Shown here: positions 22,603-34,190 of the stretch, piece by piece
Layout of the letters: every line of letters starts with the position of its first letter
How positions within the stretch are numbered: position 1 is the stretch's first letter
Origin: Paralichthys olivaceus
Lineage: Eukaryota; Chordata; Actinopteri; Pleuronectiformes; Paralichthyidae
NCBI RefSeq assembly: GCF_024713975.1
Contig: NC_091094.1
Span: forward strand, 8,851,001 to 8,915,000
Direction: 5' to 3'
Length of the DNA stretch: 64,000 bases
Notes under the pieces: model-generated
What the model saw: only the letters and a program-made list of their open reading frames with translations
The model's database searches: none
Told to the model about the DNA's origin: nothing
Program-made: the position numbers and the translations under genes

Positions 22603-23744
22603 CAGCTGTTGCGCAGCGCACTAACACTTGACCATAGTTGCGTCTCACATCCTTTTTCCAACACATGCATGTATCCATGTAAGAGTTTCAAACACACTTG
22701 ATTGAAAAAGGACGGGGAGAGCTATAAGAACACATGAGGAGAAAGGAACTGGCAGTGGCTAGAAAAAGAACGTGTAGGTGGTTGTTGTTGTATACTGCAC
22801 AGACAGCTGAGGCTTAGTGGGTGTTTTAAGTGTAATGTGCAACCAGAACATAATTACACAGGTACGGGGATTCTCAGAGATACAGAAGGATCCCACTGCA
22901 GAGAAGTGTGGGTGTGTAAGCTGCCGAGTGTGTGCGTGAGCGCGCACGAGCATGAGAGATGTCAAACACACACATGCAGTCATGCAAGCTTTGATTCAAC
23001 CCTTGCCAGTATGAAATCTGGCTCATTGGGGGGTTAACGTATCCCATGGTGCAACACTGAGTCACACAGAGAATGGCCTGCAGGAAAAGACGGACGGGAC
23101 TGAGTGAACCGGGTGACCGGTGAACTGCTTCTACCTCTCACATCTACCAGCTCGATGAGCCAGGAGAGCCCAGACGAGTACAAGATGAAACATGATGAAA
23201 AACATTGGGATTACAGCCTTAGCAGATTTAAAGCAGTAATGGAGGCACTTATGCAACAGATATATTTAGCAGCCCACGTAGTCAATATATGCAAACAAAC
23301 ACATACTCGAGGTGCTTGAATCCTGAAGAAAAAAACGATGATCGTCTGCAAACAGCCAATGCTGCTTAAAAACTAACTGCTGATGTGCATTTTTTTAAGG
23401 GAATTTAAAGTCTATACATGCAGTTCAACCACCGGCTAAATTTAGAAGAGACATACAATTCAGCTGATATCCAACTGAGTGTCCAGTTACTTCAATTTAC
23501 AAGCTCTTCACAGGCTTTGATTCAGGACTTCCTCCTGACTCCTGCCATTACTGACCCAAAGCTGCATCACAGTTCTGCTTAGTGGACAAAAGTAGGTCCA
23601 GAGCGCAGAGCTTTAAGAGAAGAGCAAAAGGTGAAAAAGTTGGAACTATTGCCGTTTTCACACCGGCTGGTCATGGTCCAAACCAATTTTCATGTCTTTT
23701 GAAGACATACGTACGTCCTGTCATCACCTATATGATCTATACCT

Positions 23745-23875
23745 ATCAATAAATCAATGAAATTTCAATTTCATATAGCCCAAATTCAGAAATCACAATT
23801 TGTCTCACAGGGTTTAACAAAGTGCTACATCCTCTGTCCTTCACCCTCAACAAGAGTGAGGATAAACTAAAAAAC
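23745..23875 (-). repeat. dispersed teleost repeat, minus-strand copy of the 14065 family
   Basis: Read on the minus strand it shows 'cttgttgagggtgaaggacagagg', GAGACAAATTGTGATTTCTG and the GATTTATTGAT tail. It lies within src intron 1. Confidence 0.5.
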
Positions 23876-23937
23876 TAGACACTGATTTGTTTTGTGATTC
23901 TGATGTTGGAGTGTTGTCAGTTCAGGTATTTTATTTG

Positions 23938-23938
<1 letters not shown>

Positions 23939-23962
<24 letters not shown>
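23939..23962. repeat. T24 homopolymer
   Basis: Run of 24 T on the plus strand. Confidence 0.95.
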
Positions 23963-23968
<6 letters not shown>

Positions 23969-26034
23969 AAAAGTATTTTTTCCGTTGGAATGGAGAAAAT
24001 TAATGAACCTGTTCACATTGTTAATGTCATTGCCACTGTAACATCATTATGGTTTTACCACCAGCAAAATGAACATCCTCATTGTTTAAATATTACAAGG
24101 TCAGAGGCAAAGACCACAAGCAATCCTGTGATCCGCTTCCACATCTCTTTCTTCTTCTATTGTTTGACGCCGTCTCAACTTCATGCAATTGGTCTGAACG
24201 TCCGAACCATGGTTCAGTTTGATCCAGACTGAGACCAACTCTTTTGGTCGGACTAAATTGTGGTCCATTGGTCCAGACCAGATCCGAGTCGCCTTTCAGA
24301 CCTGTTATTTTAGTTTTGACCAAACTTAAAAGTCCAAAAGGTTCCGACCAAACAAAGTAGGCAACAGTACATTTTCATCAACATTAACCCTGGTTGTGTA
24401 TGATCTTAAGCATCTAGAAAACTATGTCTATAAAACATCAGAAAACAGTGAGAATGCTCATCACAATTCCTAAAGCCCAATGTGATGTCTTTAAATGTCT
24501 TGTTTTGTCCAACCAACGATCCAGATGCCCAACATATATATTATACTATAAAGCAGCAAATTCAACACTTTGTCAACTCAATGATTAATTGATTGATCTT
24601 TTCAGCTCTCAGGGCTAATATCTTCCTCACGGACAGTTCAATAGTGTTGTGTGTAGGTCCAACATGATTAGATAAGAGACCAATCATCAAGTTTAAACAC
24701 ACGAGGAGAGCTAATGATCCTCGAATGGCTCTGCAAACATATTGTGATAGAGTGATAGCAGCACTTGTGTCCTTTGACAGTCGCAGTGCACACAGTGTCC
24801 AACACTTCCCACTGGCTCTCTTCAGGACGTTGCACTCACAGCAGAATACCCTTAAAGCCTCAGAGCCTGCATATGTAAACAACAGAGCCGAGCTCCACGC
24901 CTTTCCCTAATATGGTGTCAAAGTGCCCTTACATCAAGAAGTACTAACATGTGAGTCTGTCCAACACAATGAATGGGGGAAAACAAACATGACAAATAAA
25001 CACTCTCTAAATCGAAGAATAAGATATTGTAAAAAAAATGAGGAAAATATTAGAAAAAACAAATGAGGAATGTGAGTAATGGGAGATGAGGAGAAATTTC
25101 AATGGCTTATGAGTTCCATCCAAAAGGAGCACGAAGGAATGTGGGAGAACCAGATTGCACCACAGCGCTACGGCTGCCAGAGACTGCAACAAGAACAGGC
25201 ACCTGAGCAGTGGGAGGCCAGGATGAGGAGAAGGAAGCGAGGACGACAATAGAGCGGGGGGGATGTATTCTGCATGTGAATATGTAGAATCTGAAGGGGA
25301 GGGACAAGATTTTGGGGACGGAAGCCTCCTGGTTTATAGTTCATGTTTAAGTAGGTTTGGGTTGCCTGCAGGTAAAGTATAGAGAATCATGCAGATGGCA
25401 TGGTATGGGCATAGAATACTAAATTTCTAGTATCATGACAATACTGATGTTATCTGACAGTTTTGTGTCTCCTCTCAAACTAAACCCAGAATATGAATTA
25501 GTGAGTGAATCCAGCTTCTGAAAGAATCACTGCTCTGCAGGTGGCTGCAGTGTTGTCAGGTTAACAGGAACAGCTGTACTGGATTAGATTAGAGAGAGTG
25601 GCTCTGTTTGCAGACAAGTTTTGAAAAGTGAACTGGATTTATTGAGATGAGTCAGTCTCTGCTACTGCAGAGCAGAGTGACACCTGTAACCGTGGTAACA
25701 ACAAGGAGACGGGGACAGATGTAGCATTGAAGACAAATATTATAAAGCTATGAATTAGTACGTATTTTGAAAAACCTTGATATGTGACAAATAAATAACA
25801 AATATCAATTGGCTTAAATTTGACCAGAATGCTATTTCATCAAAAGATATGAGGTCAACACTACAATGACGGTGATAAATAGAGGCTGAGCTCAAAAGAA
25901 CCTGGAGAGCACTTCAATATCCGCTCTACAGTTATCACTAACTTGTGTCATTCTCACAGAGTGATGATAGAGTGCTACAAGATCCATAAATCTGTCTCAC
26001 CACATGAAGTGAATACACATGAAAACACTGTGGA

Positions 26035-26048
26035 GGGGGGGGGGGGGG
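26035..26048. repeat. G14 homopolymer
   Basis: Run of 14 G on the plus strand in src intron 1. It can form G-quadruplexes and is prone to sequencing length error. Confidence 0.9.
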
Positions 26049-26344
26049 TAGTCTAAAGCCCACAAGCCTAGATGCCTGACAGGAATGTAAGTTAATAAAT
26101 CAGCCAAATCCCGAACCCCTTTCAGATGAACCACACCGCACATCAGGACGATATTTTCATTATGTGTCATTTGTACACGTGCTCCAAGCTGCCCCTTGGA
26201 AAATGACATAAACCCACAATCTCAATTCAAATCTGATTCTTTACTTATTAGGACCAGTTTGAAGTGTTAACATGTTACATAAACAACACTTGCATGTCCA
26301 CATGTACACCAAAAGTGTTTTTAGTCAAGGCAGTTCATCCTGTG

Positions 26345-26575
26345 CATATAAACTCTAAAGAGATCCCGTATATTACCTGGATTTCCACAAAACTTGGTGG
26401 AAGGATGGAACATGGGCCAAGAAAGAACACATTCAGTCACAACGTGAGGGAGGTTTTGTTTTTTGACATTTTCACACATTTCCCAGGGAATGACTCATGA
26501 ATCTTGATGAAAAGAATCAAAGCATATTCAGGGCACTGTTGGGCCTCGGTGGGGGTATGTGCTCTACTGAGAGTC
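26345..26575 (+). repeat. dispersed teleost repeat, copy B of the 6110 family
   Basis: Contains CTGGATTTCCACAAAACTTG, 'ggaaggatggaacatgggccaag', CCCAGGGAATGACTCATGAA and the closing 'ttgggcctcggtgggggtatgtgctctactgag' type block. This is a frequent fish repeat. Class unassigned. Confidence 0.6.
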
Positions 26576-26857
26576 ATCCTAGACGTGTTTCCAATGCAAG
26601 TGATCTCATAATCCACAGTTCTGGCTCAGTGTAGAAATATGGTTTTATGTTCAGCCAAATAATAATATCTTTGACAGTCTGATTTTGCCAGTTTTCTACC
26701 ACAGTCACAATCTTTTAAGAAATGCTGGAAGCAAAGATATGGATGTGGCAAGATCTGTCCAGACAGCAATTACTGTATTGACAATAATGATATTTTGAAC
26801 AGACATTAGTAATGATCTGAATAATTACACTAAACTGTTTGTGTTCAGCTCCAGCCC

Positions 26858-26910
26858 CTCAGCAAGCCTCAGAAGGATAAGCTATATAGGATGGATGGAT
26901 AACATGGTAA
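26858..26910 (-). repeat. 5' fragment of the ATCCATCCAT repeat family
   Basis: Minus strand reads TATCCATCCATCCTATATAG then CTTATCCTTCTGAGG, the head of the family seen in full at 27255-27575. Confidence 0.5.
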
Positions 26911-27254
26911 ACATTACACCTGCTGGACATTAGCATGAGAGCAGCTGTAGACTCACAAACAAAGAGGAACTGCAACTTTGGAAAACAGCTTCAGACTAAC
27001 TCAGACTGCTGATGATACATTTCAGCTTGGACTAAAATCAGCTCATTTTCCCACAGAATGAAGATTGTGGTCTCTTCATAGCAAACACGGACAGACATGA
27101 CCAAAGGATAAAATTAGGATTAACATGTGAGTGATGTTGTAAAACAGACTTGACGTCTTTACCTCAGGCCTCCGAATCATCTGCCGACTTATCTATGAGG
27201 AAATTATCTTGTTGTCTAATAGAAACTGAACGAACAATTGGCCTTGATGCTAAA

Positions 27255-27575
27255 GATCCATCCATCATCTATACCGCTTTACCTTTTGAGGGTCCCAGAG
27301 GGAGTCGGAGCCAATCCCACCTAATATTGGGCGAGAGGCGGGGTAAACACTAGTCAAGTTGCCGGTATATTGCAGAGACAAAATATAGAGACAAACAATC
27401 ATTCACACTCACATTCACACCTTCAGTTGGGAATTTGTCATAAATCTGCATGTCTTTGAACTGAGGGAAGAAACCACAGTACCCAGAAAAAACCCAAGCA
27501 AACATGTAGAGAACACGCAATCTCCACACGCAGCGACATGGGAATCGAACCTGAAGGCAACAGTGCTAACCAGCA
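27255..27575 (+). repeat. dispersed teleost repeat (ATCCATCCAT / AGAACACGCAA family), fullest copy
   Basis: From AGATCCATCCATCATCTATA through CCAATCCCACCTAATATTGG, GCGAGAGGCGGGGTAAACAC, ATTCACACTCACATTCACAC and TAGAGAACACGCAATCTCCA to 'gaatcgaacctgaaggcaacagtgctaacc'. This is one of the most frequent interspersed repeats in fish genomes. It lies within src intron 1. Confidence 0.7.
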
Positions 27576-28307
27576 TGCCAGATGCTAAAGATCCACACTG
27601 TAATTGTTGCGGCAATTAGTTGCCAAAATGACTCCTTCAAACTGCTGTGTTTAAATGCAACTTAAATGGAGGGATGATGTAATAATGAAATGTTCCAAAC
27701 CATGAGTGTATTTCCTCACATCTCCTGATCAACGTTTGTAATCCTCCATCTGGGGCCGAGCACACTATAGCTGCACGTATCTGCTGAGGCACAAGAGAAC
27801 ATTTGGCCATGACAAACCTCACTGAGTCACAACAGACGGTAACAGTTGCCACTGTGCTGCGGAGAGGGAAGGAGTTCCAGCCAATGTTTCAGTCAAATGG
27901 GAAAATTACAGTTTGCCCAGGGGAGGGGAGGCGAGGGAGGAGGAGGAGCGACGACAGAACGATGGCTCCCTCAAGATCAAAATGAAAGGAAATGTGCACA
28001 TTAGCATCACTGTCTCATCCTGCTATCTGCTGATGATAACATGTAGCAGCACGGTCCACATACATGTTTCATACACAAATCCTCTATAAATAGCCAGAGT
28101 CGGAGGGACAGAAAGGGCAGTGGAATCAAGAAAAGGGCCGAAGTGAAAACAATGCAGTCACTTTTAACTATCGAGTCTCGTCCCATCTGAGTCTCGTCAG
28201 TCTGTCTCCCAAATCTTTCCGTTAACCCCTCGCACCTTGGAGCTCGTTTCAAGCTGTTCCACCTCACGTTTGCTCGTCCTCAGCGACAAACACACAGATG
28301 ACACGTG

Positions 28308-28352
28308 AGAGGAAGAAGAAGAAGAGGAGGAGGAGGAGGAGAAGATGAGGGG
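28308..28352. repeat. purine-rich (GAA/GAG)n tract
   Basis: GA-only triplet-like run in src intron 1. Confidence 0.8.
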
Positions 28353-29280
28353 GGATCGTGGCATTCAGCTGATAAAAACACTTCTGTTTTCTGTCTATCT
28401 TTCACTGGGGGCTCTGGCTGCAAATGATTCAGGCTCTGAGAAATGGCTGCTACAGTATGATTAATGCTATGGAGGAGGGCAGAGGTGGCACATGTTAATA
28501 TATATTCATAGGAATTGCATTAATAACAGCACATAATCTATATTTAATTCACATGCAGCATTTCTTTTTATGGGATATTAGAATAAATTTAAGGTGATAT
28601 GCATTCTTCTGGCAGACTGTTTTGCAATTGAAGCCAAATAAAGCTGCAACAATTAATTTATCAAACGGTGACACTTTTTGAAAAGGAACTAATTGCTTCC
28701 TGCTTTCTGTTTTTTCTTTCATGGTAATAAGCATATATTATTTTGCGGCTTCTAAGTGAACGAAAAACAAGTCATATGAAGATGTAACCTTGAGGACCTG
28801 CAATGAGCGAGTTTCCATATCTGTGACCTTTGTATGGATTAAACAATTAATCAGAACAACACTTGGTGGATAGATCAATAAAGAAAATGGTCTTTAGATC
28901 TTTTACTGACCTGTGAAAGGGACAGTGTATATTTACAATCTACATGTTATAATGTAAAAAAACATCATTTGAGAGGAAGTGATTTTAAAAACCACCGGAA
29001 TCCAAATGAATCAGTCCAGTTGTAGAGATCCTGTGTTGATCTTCCCCATGTTTGTGTGACTTAATCCAACCTCAATCCACAGCCATATGGAAATGAGCCA
29101 GAAAATGCCTCTAACCCAAACCAACAGTGAATAGATTAGCCACATAATTAAAATGCTATTTCCACGAGATTAAAACACCAGTTGTTGTCAGCAAAGCAGC
29201 TTTTAAAAAGAGACAAGGGGTGGGGTGTGATGTGCCTTCACAGAGAAGCAGCTGTCAGGATGATGAAGGAAGAGAATCAA

Positions 29281-29335
29281 TCATCATCATCATAATAATA
29301 ATAATAATAATAATGATGATGATGATGATAATAAT
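29281..29335. repeat. (ATC)n(ATA)n(ATG)n trinucleotide repeat
   Basis: Compound triplet repeat near the src promoter side of intron 1. Confidence 0.9.
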
Positions 29336-29788
29336 ACAAAGGAAAAACATCCACAGTTTCTCAAACAGATCCACGTAAGGTGCGTAAAGGGGGATTTGTG
29401 AATGGGAGCGAGGACTGAAAGGCGACAATGCTGCTGCATGTGCGGCCTGATGAATCAAAACAGGTGCTGGTACAGCTCCATTTTGAATTTCGATGGATTG
29501 TTGGCTTTCATTTCTGTGCGCAGAAGATTTAAAGCGAGCGGCTTCGAGGATTGTTTGGTTTTAAAGATGTGACGCTGGAGGATGGTTTGTATTGTGTGTG
29601 TCGGAGGGTCTGTGGTAAACCCTCAGCGACACTGGCACAAATGTGAGTGGTGGCCTGTGCAACAATGAAACACAAGTCAGCGTGAGGAGGGGGCATCAGA
29701 CGGGGAGATACGCAGCAAACAAACCGGTAGAAAACCCACCTGGTGGTAAATGGTGAAGAAATGTCGCGTTGAGCTTCTGGTCACTCAC

Positions 29789-30330
29789 CTTTGACGCGTC
29801 CTGAGATTCAGCCCAAACACCGGAGACGCGCAGCGAGGAACCGGGTTAGATCGGTGTGGCTGCGCGCATGAGACGGAGCGGAATGGAAGCGGGGGGCCAG
29901 TTGCTGTGGAAACCTCGGACCGGCCACAAATCCCATTTAGCGAATTTCGGCTGAATCGCAGGAGGAGGTGGAAGAGGAAGTCATGGCAGGAGCCGTGTTC
30001 AGGAGCAAAGGGCTCAGCTGCCGGGCGGCTGCGGCTCGGGGCTGCGGTGGAAGGGCCGGACAAACACCGGACCGACGGCGGAGCGAGAGAGCGAGCGAGC
30101 TGCCCCGTTCAGATGGGAAGAGTCGATGGAGCCGTGGGTTCATGCGTCAAAGCAGGAGGGATGGTGGAGGGAAGAAGGAGAAGAAGAAGACATGGCTCGT
30201 AGGGAGAAAACCACGGGATCGTGCATCACTGGGAGCAAATATGACGAGTCTGGGCTTTTTTTTTTTTTTTACGCTGTTTACGCAGCAGCGGTGGGAGTCA
30301 GGGGGATTCACGTCGCCATGCGTAACTCGA
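29789..30330 (-). promoter_or_regulatory. src: src CpG-rich promoter and noncoding first exon
   Basis: This is the most CpG-dense stretch of the window. On the minus strand, GACGCGTCAAAG|GTGAGTGAC at 29789 is a near-perfect 5' splice site with no in-frame start, fitting a noncoding exon that splices to the ATG exon 8.1 kb downstream. The TSS is not resolved and is probably between 29.95 and 30.2 kb. GC-rich words and the lack of a TATA box suit a broad housekeeping promoter. Confidence 0.6.
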
Positions 30331-31199
30331 CGCCACCACGGAGTAGTAGTCGAATAAAAACCTGAACACTTTTAATAAAAATCATCATCAGATCATCTCC
30401 GCTCATATTGTTGTATCGTAATTAAACTAATCACAACACGCCTCCTTTCACCAGATCACTTAGTGGAAAGATCAATCAGTTGCTAGGCGACAAGCACATC
30501 GCTTTGAAGAGTTACGTTGGCTTTGACGTCATCATTCTGATTCTGGGGCTATCAGCCAATCACCGATGATGGTTGGGACTACTCACTTGAGACAGCTTGA
30601 ATTAACGTGAACTATTTTCAAGCTGTTAGGAGAAATCAGTTTGTGAAATAATTATAAAGCTGCTTGATATTTTTCTAATAAAATGTTAATTGTTGACAAC
30701 ACTGGAGCAGCGTGAATTAGGATTGCAACAAATTGTTGCTATCATTAACGATGAATCTGTGGAGTATTTTTGCGATCAACAGCTATTGATTGTGTCACTT
30801 GATGTATACAGTTAATACTCTAGTCTTTTTTGAGGCCTATGTTTTTGAGGCATTTACTGGCAAATATAAATGTGATATTAACAAAATTAGGCCAACAACA
30901 TAAACATAAGACCCACATAGTTGGATTACCTTTTTGCATCATCTTCTCATCTTGGATTATGTACCAATAGAGTTTATGAATTGTCTTAACATTATGTAAA
31001 TTTAAACTATCATCTGATTATTGCAGTAAAGCATGCTTTTCTGGTGTAAAAAAACTAACTTTAAAACGGAGTCGAGTTAATATATAATCTGCCATTCAAA
31101 AAGATTATTTTATAACAGGACACAATCCTATTGCACATCATTTAACCAAACTGTTTAGCAATGAATAAACACAACTGAGGCACATGACTGCATAGTGCA
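30331..31199. other. manbal-src spacer
   Basis: AT-rich sequence between the manbal 3' end and the src promoter. I see no gene, repeat family or RNA in it. Confidence 0.5.
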
Positions 31200-31205
31200 T
31201 TTAAT
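31200..31205 (-). terminator. manbal: probable manbal poly(A) signal ATTAAA
   Basis: ATTAAA on the minus strand about 255 bases after the stop codon, followed by a GU-rich segment (CTCAGTTGTGTTTATTC). Confidence 0.45.
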
Positions 31206-31459
31206 ATAAATGTAGTTCAATCAATGATATTCAAACATAAGAAACTATTGCAAAACATTTAGCCAATAAAAATACGTCACAGACCACAAGCATCACAATG
31301 GCAGTTTTCTCCTGGTAATACTGTGTTGGTTGTGAACAGGACACCATTCATTCTGAAGTGTCTCAAATTAAGAACAATGTTTTAGTGTTGTAGAAAAACA
31401 GTTTTTCATACATGTTTAGTGACACACACAAACAAACACAAAAACACACACACAGCTGT

Positions 31460-31570
31460 CTAGCGCTTCTTCTTGCTCTCTTTCTTTGGTTTCTGTCGAA
31501 TCTGAGATGCTGCTCCTTTAGGTTTCTTTATCGGTTCAGCAGCCTTACTGTCTGTGGACTCAGGCTCCTC
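31460..31570 (-). CDS. manbal: manbal last coding exon (basic cytosolic tail)
   Basis: Acceptor TTTGCTCCACAG. Encodes [20 protein letters not shown] through ESKKKR and stop TAG at 31460-31462. Confidence 0.93.
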   Translation of the reverse strand, partial: EEPESTDSKAAEPIKKPKGAASQIRQKPKKESKKKR

Positions 31571-32255
31571 CTGTGGAGCAAACATATGACACATGAAACA
31601 CACGGCAGTTTCAAAAGAAATCTTCTGAGTCATTCAAATGTGGTATGAAAATACTTGACATGATTGCTAAGCATAAAAATGTGATTTGAAGACATATTTA
31701 GATGATGCTTTTGCTGACTGACTCTCACATATACAAGTAAATTGAGTAAAATTGGCAGAGGAGGGTTTGTAACTTGTGATAATAGATCTTGGTAATACAG
31801 TTTTCCTGTTAGAATGGTCTCAAACTAATCTGCATTCAATAGATGGTTCAATAAAAGTTTTTGGTCACAGAGCAAACAAAGAAATTCAGGCGTGTTCCAG
31901 CACTTTCCCTTAGTCAGCACTGTTTCTGCGATTACAATCTTTCCTATTTTTCTAGCACAGAGGAATGATAGCAGAATGAAATTGCCACATACTGTGGAAA
32001 GTAATCAGTACATCTGATGACGACGGCTGAAAATAGAATAATTAGACATTGGATTTAATTGCTCCGGTCTATAAATAATCTCCCCTGATAGTTCTTAATA
32101 TATAGATTATGAAAGTAACCCTTGATGGCTCAATCTTAATGGACATTAAAAAATAACATATTCTGTAACACTTACGTCCAATTTTGCAAGTTTCTGTTTT
32201 TTTAAAATAGTAAAACCTGTGAATCTGACAAACTACTGTGCAGACCATTAATGTG

Positions 32256-32293
<38 letters not shown>

Positions 32294-32615
32294 TTAAATC
32301 CCTATTAAAGCTACATTTTTCAAAGCAACAGGCACAGACACTCATGTTCAAAGTCTGTTTTCCCATTCCTCCTTACTTTAACCTGAACCAAAACGTATTA
32401 GTAAACCAGGCTGCAGAGGGGAAACACACTTCATCACATGACCCCTCTTCCTCTTATCCTCTCACCTGTTCATGCCCCTTGGATATGGGAAGGAAAATAG
32501 CCAGGATGCAGATAAGCTGGAAGATGGCGCCCAGAAACAGGCCGTACCGCAGCACGCTCTCTAGAAAGGTGGGCTCAGGGACCTCTGGAGGGGACAGGTC
32601 CAGGTCTGCAGACAT
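31460..32615 (-). CDS. manbal: manbal: small single-pass membrane protein, 86 aa
   Basis: Recognised as the orthologue of mammalian MANBAL (85 aa, function not established). Two coding exons, 32466-32615 (50 codons) and 31460-31570 (36 codons plus TAG), join in phase 0. The N-terminal 20 residues [20 protein letters not shown] are acidic and proline-rich. A hydrophobic segment about 23-45 ([20 protein letters not shown]) is the only membrane span. The tail is lysine-rich and ends KKESKKKR, nearly identical to mammals. KKxx-like basic ends can be ER retention signals, but that is inference. It lies directly upstream of src on the same strand, as in human. Despite the name it has no relation to mannosidase sequence. 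Confidence 0.95.
32253..32293. repeat. (TA)n(CA)n microsatellite in manbal intron
   Basis: TA dinucleotides passing into CA dinucleotides. Confidence 0.9.
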
Positions 32616-32661
32616 GATGCCGCTGGATGTTTGCTGTGGTGGGTGTCCCTCAGTGACGTCT
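32466..32661 (-). CDS. manbal: manbal exon with start codon and membrane span
   Basis: Acceptor TTCACACAG before 32661, 46 bases of 5' UTR, ATG at 32615, donor ACAG|GTGAGA after 32466. Encodes the N-terminus and transmembrane helix. Confidence 0.93.
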
Positions 32662-32988
32662 CTGTGTGAACAACAGCAGCAGAGAGGAGGATCAATGCAA
32701 GTGATTCTAAATAGAGGCTTATGGAGGGCCTGTCATACATATACATATCTATCTATCTCATATATCTACATATATATACATCTATACATTGACTTATCAT
32801 GGCTTGATATCATGGATGGATCAAACGTGTTCTTCTCTCAGTACCGTGGTGACAGTAGGTTATCAACATAAATACATTCAGACGTTATAATGAAGCCAAA
32901 CACTGATTAAACCACATTCTTTAATACGTGGAACTGAGCCACGACGCAATGTTTCCATGTTTGATTTCAGAGAGGAAGACCTCAGTAC

Positions 32989-33136
32989 CTGTGGCGGGAA
33001 TACTTCACTCTTCCTCTTGGTTACAGGCCTGTCAACATCAGGTAGAAATACTTCCAGCTCCAGATTCCTAAACACAAAGACGCTGCTTCATTTTACAAAG
33101 GTAGAAAAAAACTTCCGCTTTACGGAAGTGATGTCA
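32989..33136 (-). promoter_or_regulatory. manbal: manbal noncoding exon 1 and ETS/CRE promoter
   Basis: A 5' splice site CACAG|GTACTG lies at 32989. Upstream on the gene strand is a perfect inverted ETS pair, ACTTCCG and CGGAAGT, spaced by five bases (33111-33129). It overlaps a CRE-like TGATGTCA (33129-33136). Paired GABP/ETS sites and CRE elements are typical of TATA-less housekeeping promoters. The TSS is probably near 33.08-33.11 kb. Confidence 0.5.
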
Positions 33137-33466
33137 CCAATCTGTGTCCCGTTTCCGACCTGGTAAATGATTGTTTTGAAAATGTCGCCCCCTACTGTTC
33201 TTGTTAAACATTGAGGCTTGAGGCACAGAAACAATTCAACTGTGATGTCTCCTTAAGAAATATAATTTAAAAAACGAATTTCTATAATCCACAAATGTCT
33301 TTAGGCAATAAAGTCAGAACAATAAGAATGTATTAGTTTAGAATGTTTTTAATAGTTTTCAGTCGGCTCTCAGTACAAACCAGAATCAGATTTATTTGTC
33401 AAGGAATTTGCTACAGTGTGTTTGTGCAAGCTTAGATATGTACATATAAAAATAGGAAAACATTTA

Positions 33467-33487
33467 ATATATATATATATATATGTA

Positions 33488-33577
<90 letters not shown>
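33467..33577. repeat. long (TA)n tract
   Basis: About 110 bases of TA dinucleotides with occasional TG interruptions, in the short interval between the nfatc2 poly(A) site and the manbal promoter. Confidence 0.95.
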
Positions 33578-33717
33578 ATAGAAGGGGATTGAGCAATAGA
33601 TTGTAGAGAAAAGGATTGTGTAATTTGGACGATAAGATATTTACAATTTTGTACAATTAGTCCGTTATTGGCCGCAGGATGTTGAAGTCTCAAAACACAC
33701 CGATTCATTTAAACAGA

Positions 33718-33723
33718 TTTATT
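33718..33723 (-). terminator. nfatc2: nfatc2 poly(A) signal AATAAA
   Basis: AATAAA on the minus strand about 420 bases after the nfatc2 stop, followed by a GU-rich CGGTGTGTTTTGAG segment. Confidence 0.55.
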
Positions 33724-34143
33724 ATAAAATATTTACACATGTTTACAAAGAGCCGTTGCACAAGTATATGAACAGAGAGAAGACACAATACAGACAAGCA
33801 GTATAAGTATGATACGTGTCTTTAGCTAAATATGTATGACAGTATTAAAGTAACAGTGATTAGATCCATTCTTTGATGTACATGTTGCAGCTGGTGTATT
33901 TACAGTGAACCACTTCCCTCCCTTGTTTTACAGATCTCGTTACACATCTTGAAATAATGTCAACTTAACCCTCTCATGAAACAGTTCCAGTTTCTTTTTT
34001 GCCTCATGTGTTTCTTTAATCCAGCCGATTCAACAATTGCAATTCTTGCAGTTACAACCTTCGTCTGTTATAGTAAGGATTTTGATGTTTACTGCTTGGA
34101 CTTTGAATGTGGTGCACACCAAAGCTGCTGCAGGTCTCCAGGT

Positions 34144-34190
34144 TCACTCTCCATTGTGGCCTTTCAGGTCCCTGCTGATGATGTCATTCA
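34144..34190 (-). CDS. nfatc2: nfatc2 last exon
   Basis: Acceptor CTTTCCAG, then TGAATGACATCATC encoding (V)[14 protein letters not shown] and TGA at 34144-34146. It matches the VNEIIRKEF end of the human long isoform. Confidence 0.85.

Larger units (their letters stand above)
23640..24360. repeat. possible degenerate DNA-transposon-like repeat (GGTCCATTGGTCYRGACC family)
   Basis: The part at 24160-24360 has many GGTC/GACC words, including GTGGTCCATTGGTCCAGACC, and is matched by a second copy at 62030-62110 (TTTGGTCCATTGGTCTGGAC). The left end, 'gttttcacacc', and the right end facing inward resemble ends of non-autonomous fish elements, but no clean terminal inverted repeat can be aligned by eye. 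A T24 tract at 23939-23962 and another repeat at 23745-23875 interrupt it. Confidence 0.3.

Noticed and set aside
32251..32871. 206-codon plus-strand open frame
   Set aside because: It is antisense to the manbal exon and runs through TA and CA repeats (poly Tyr/Ile). A shadow of manbal.
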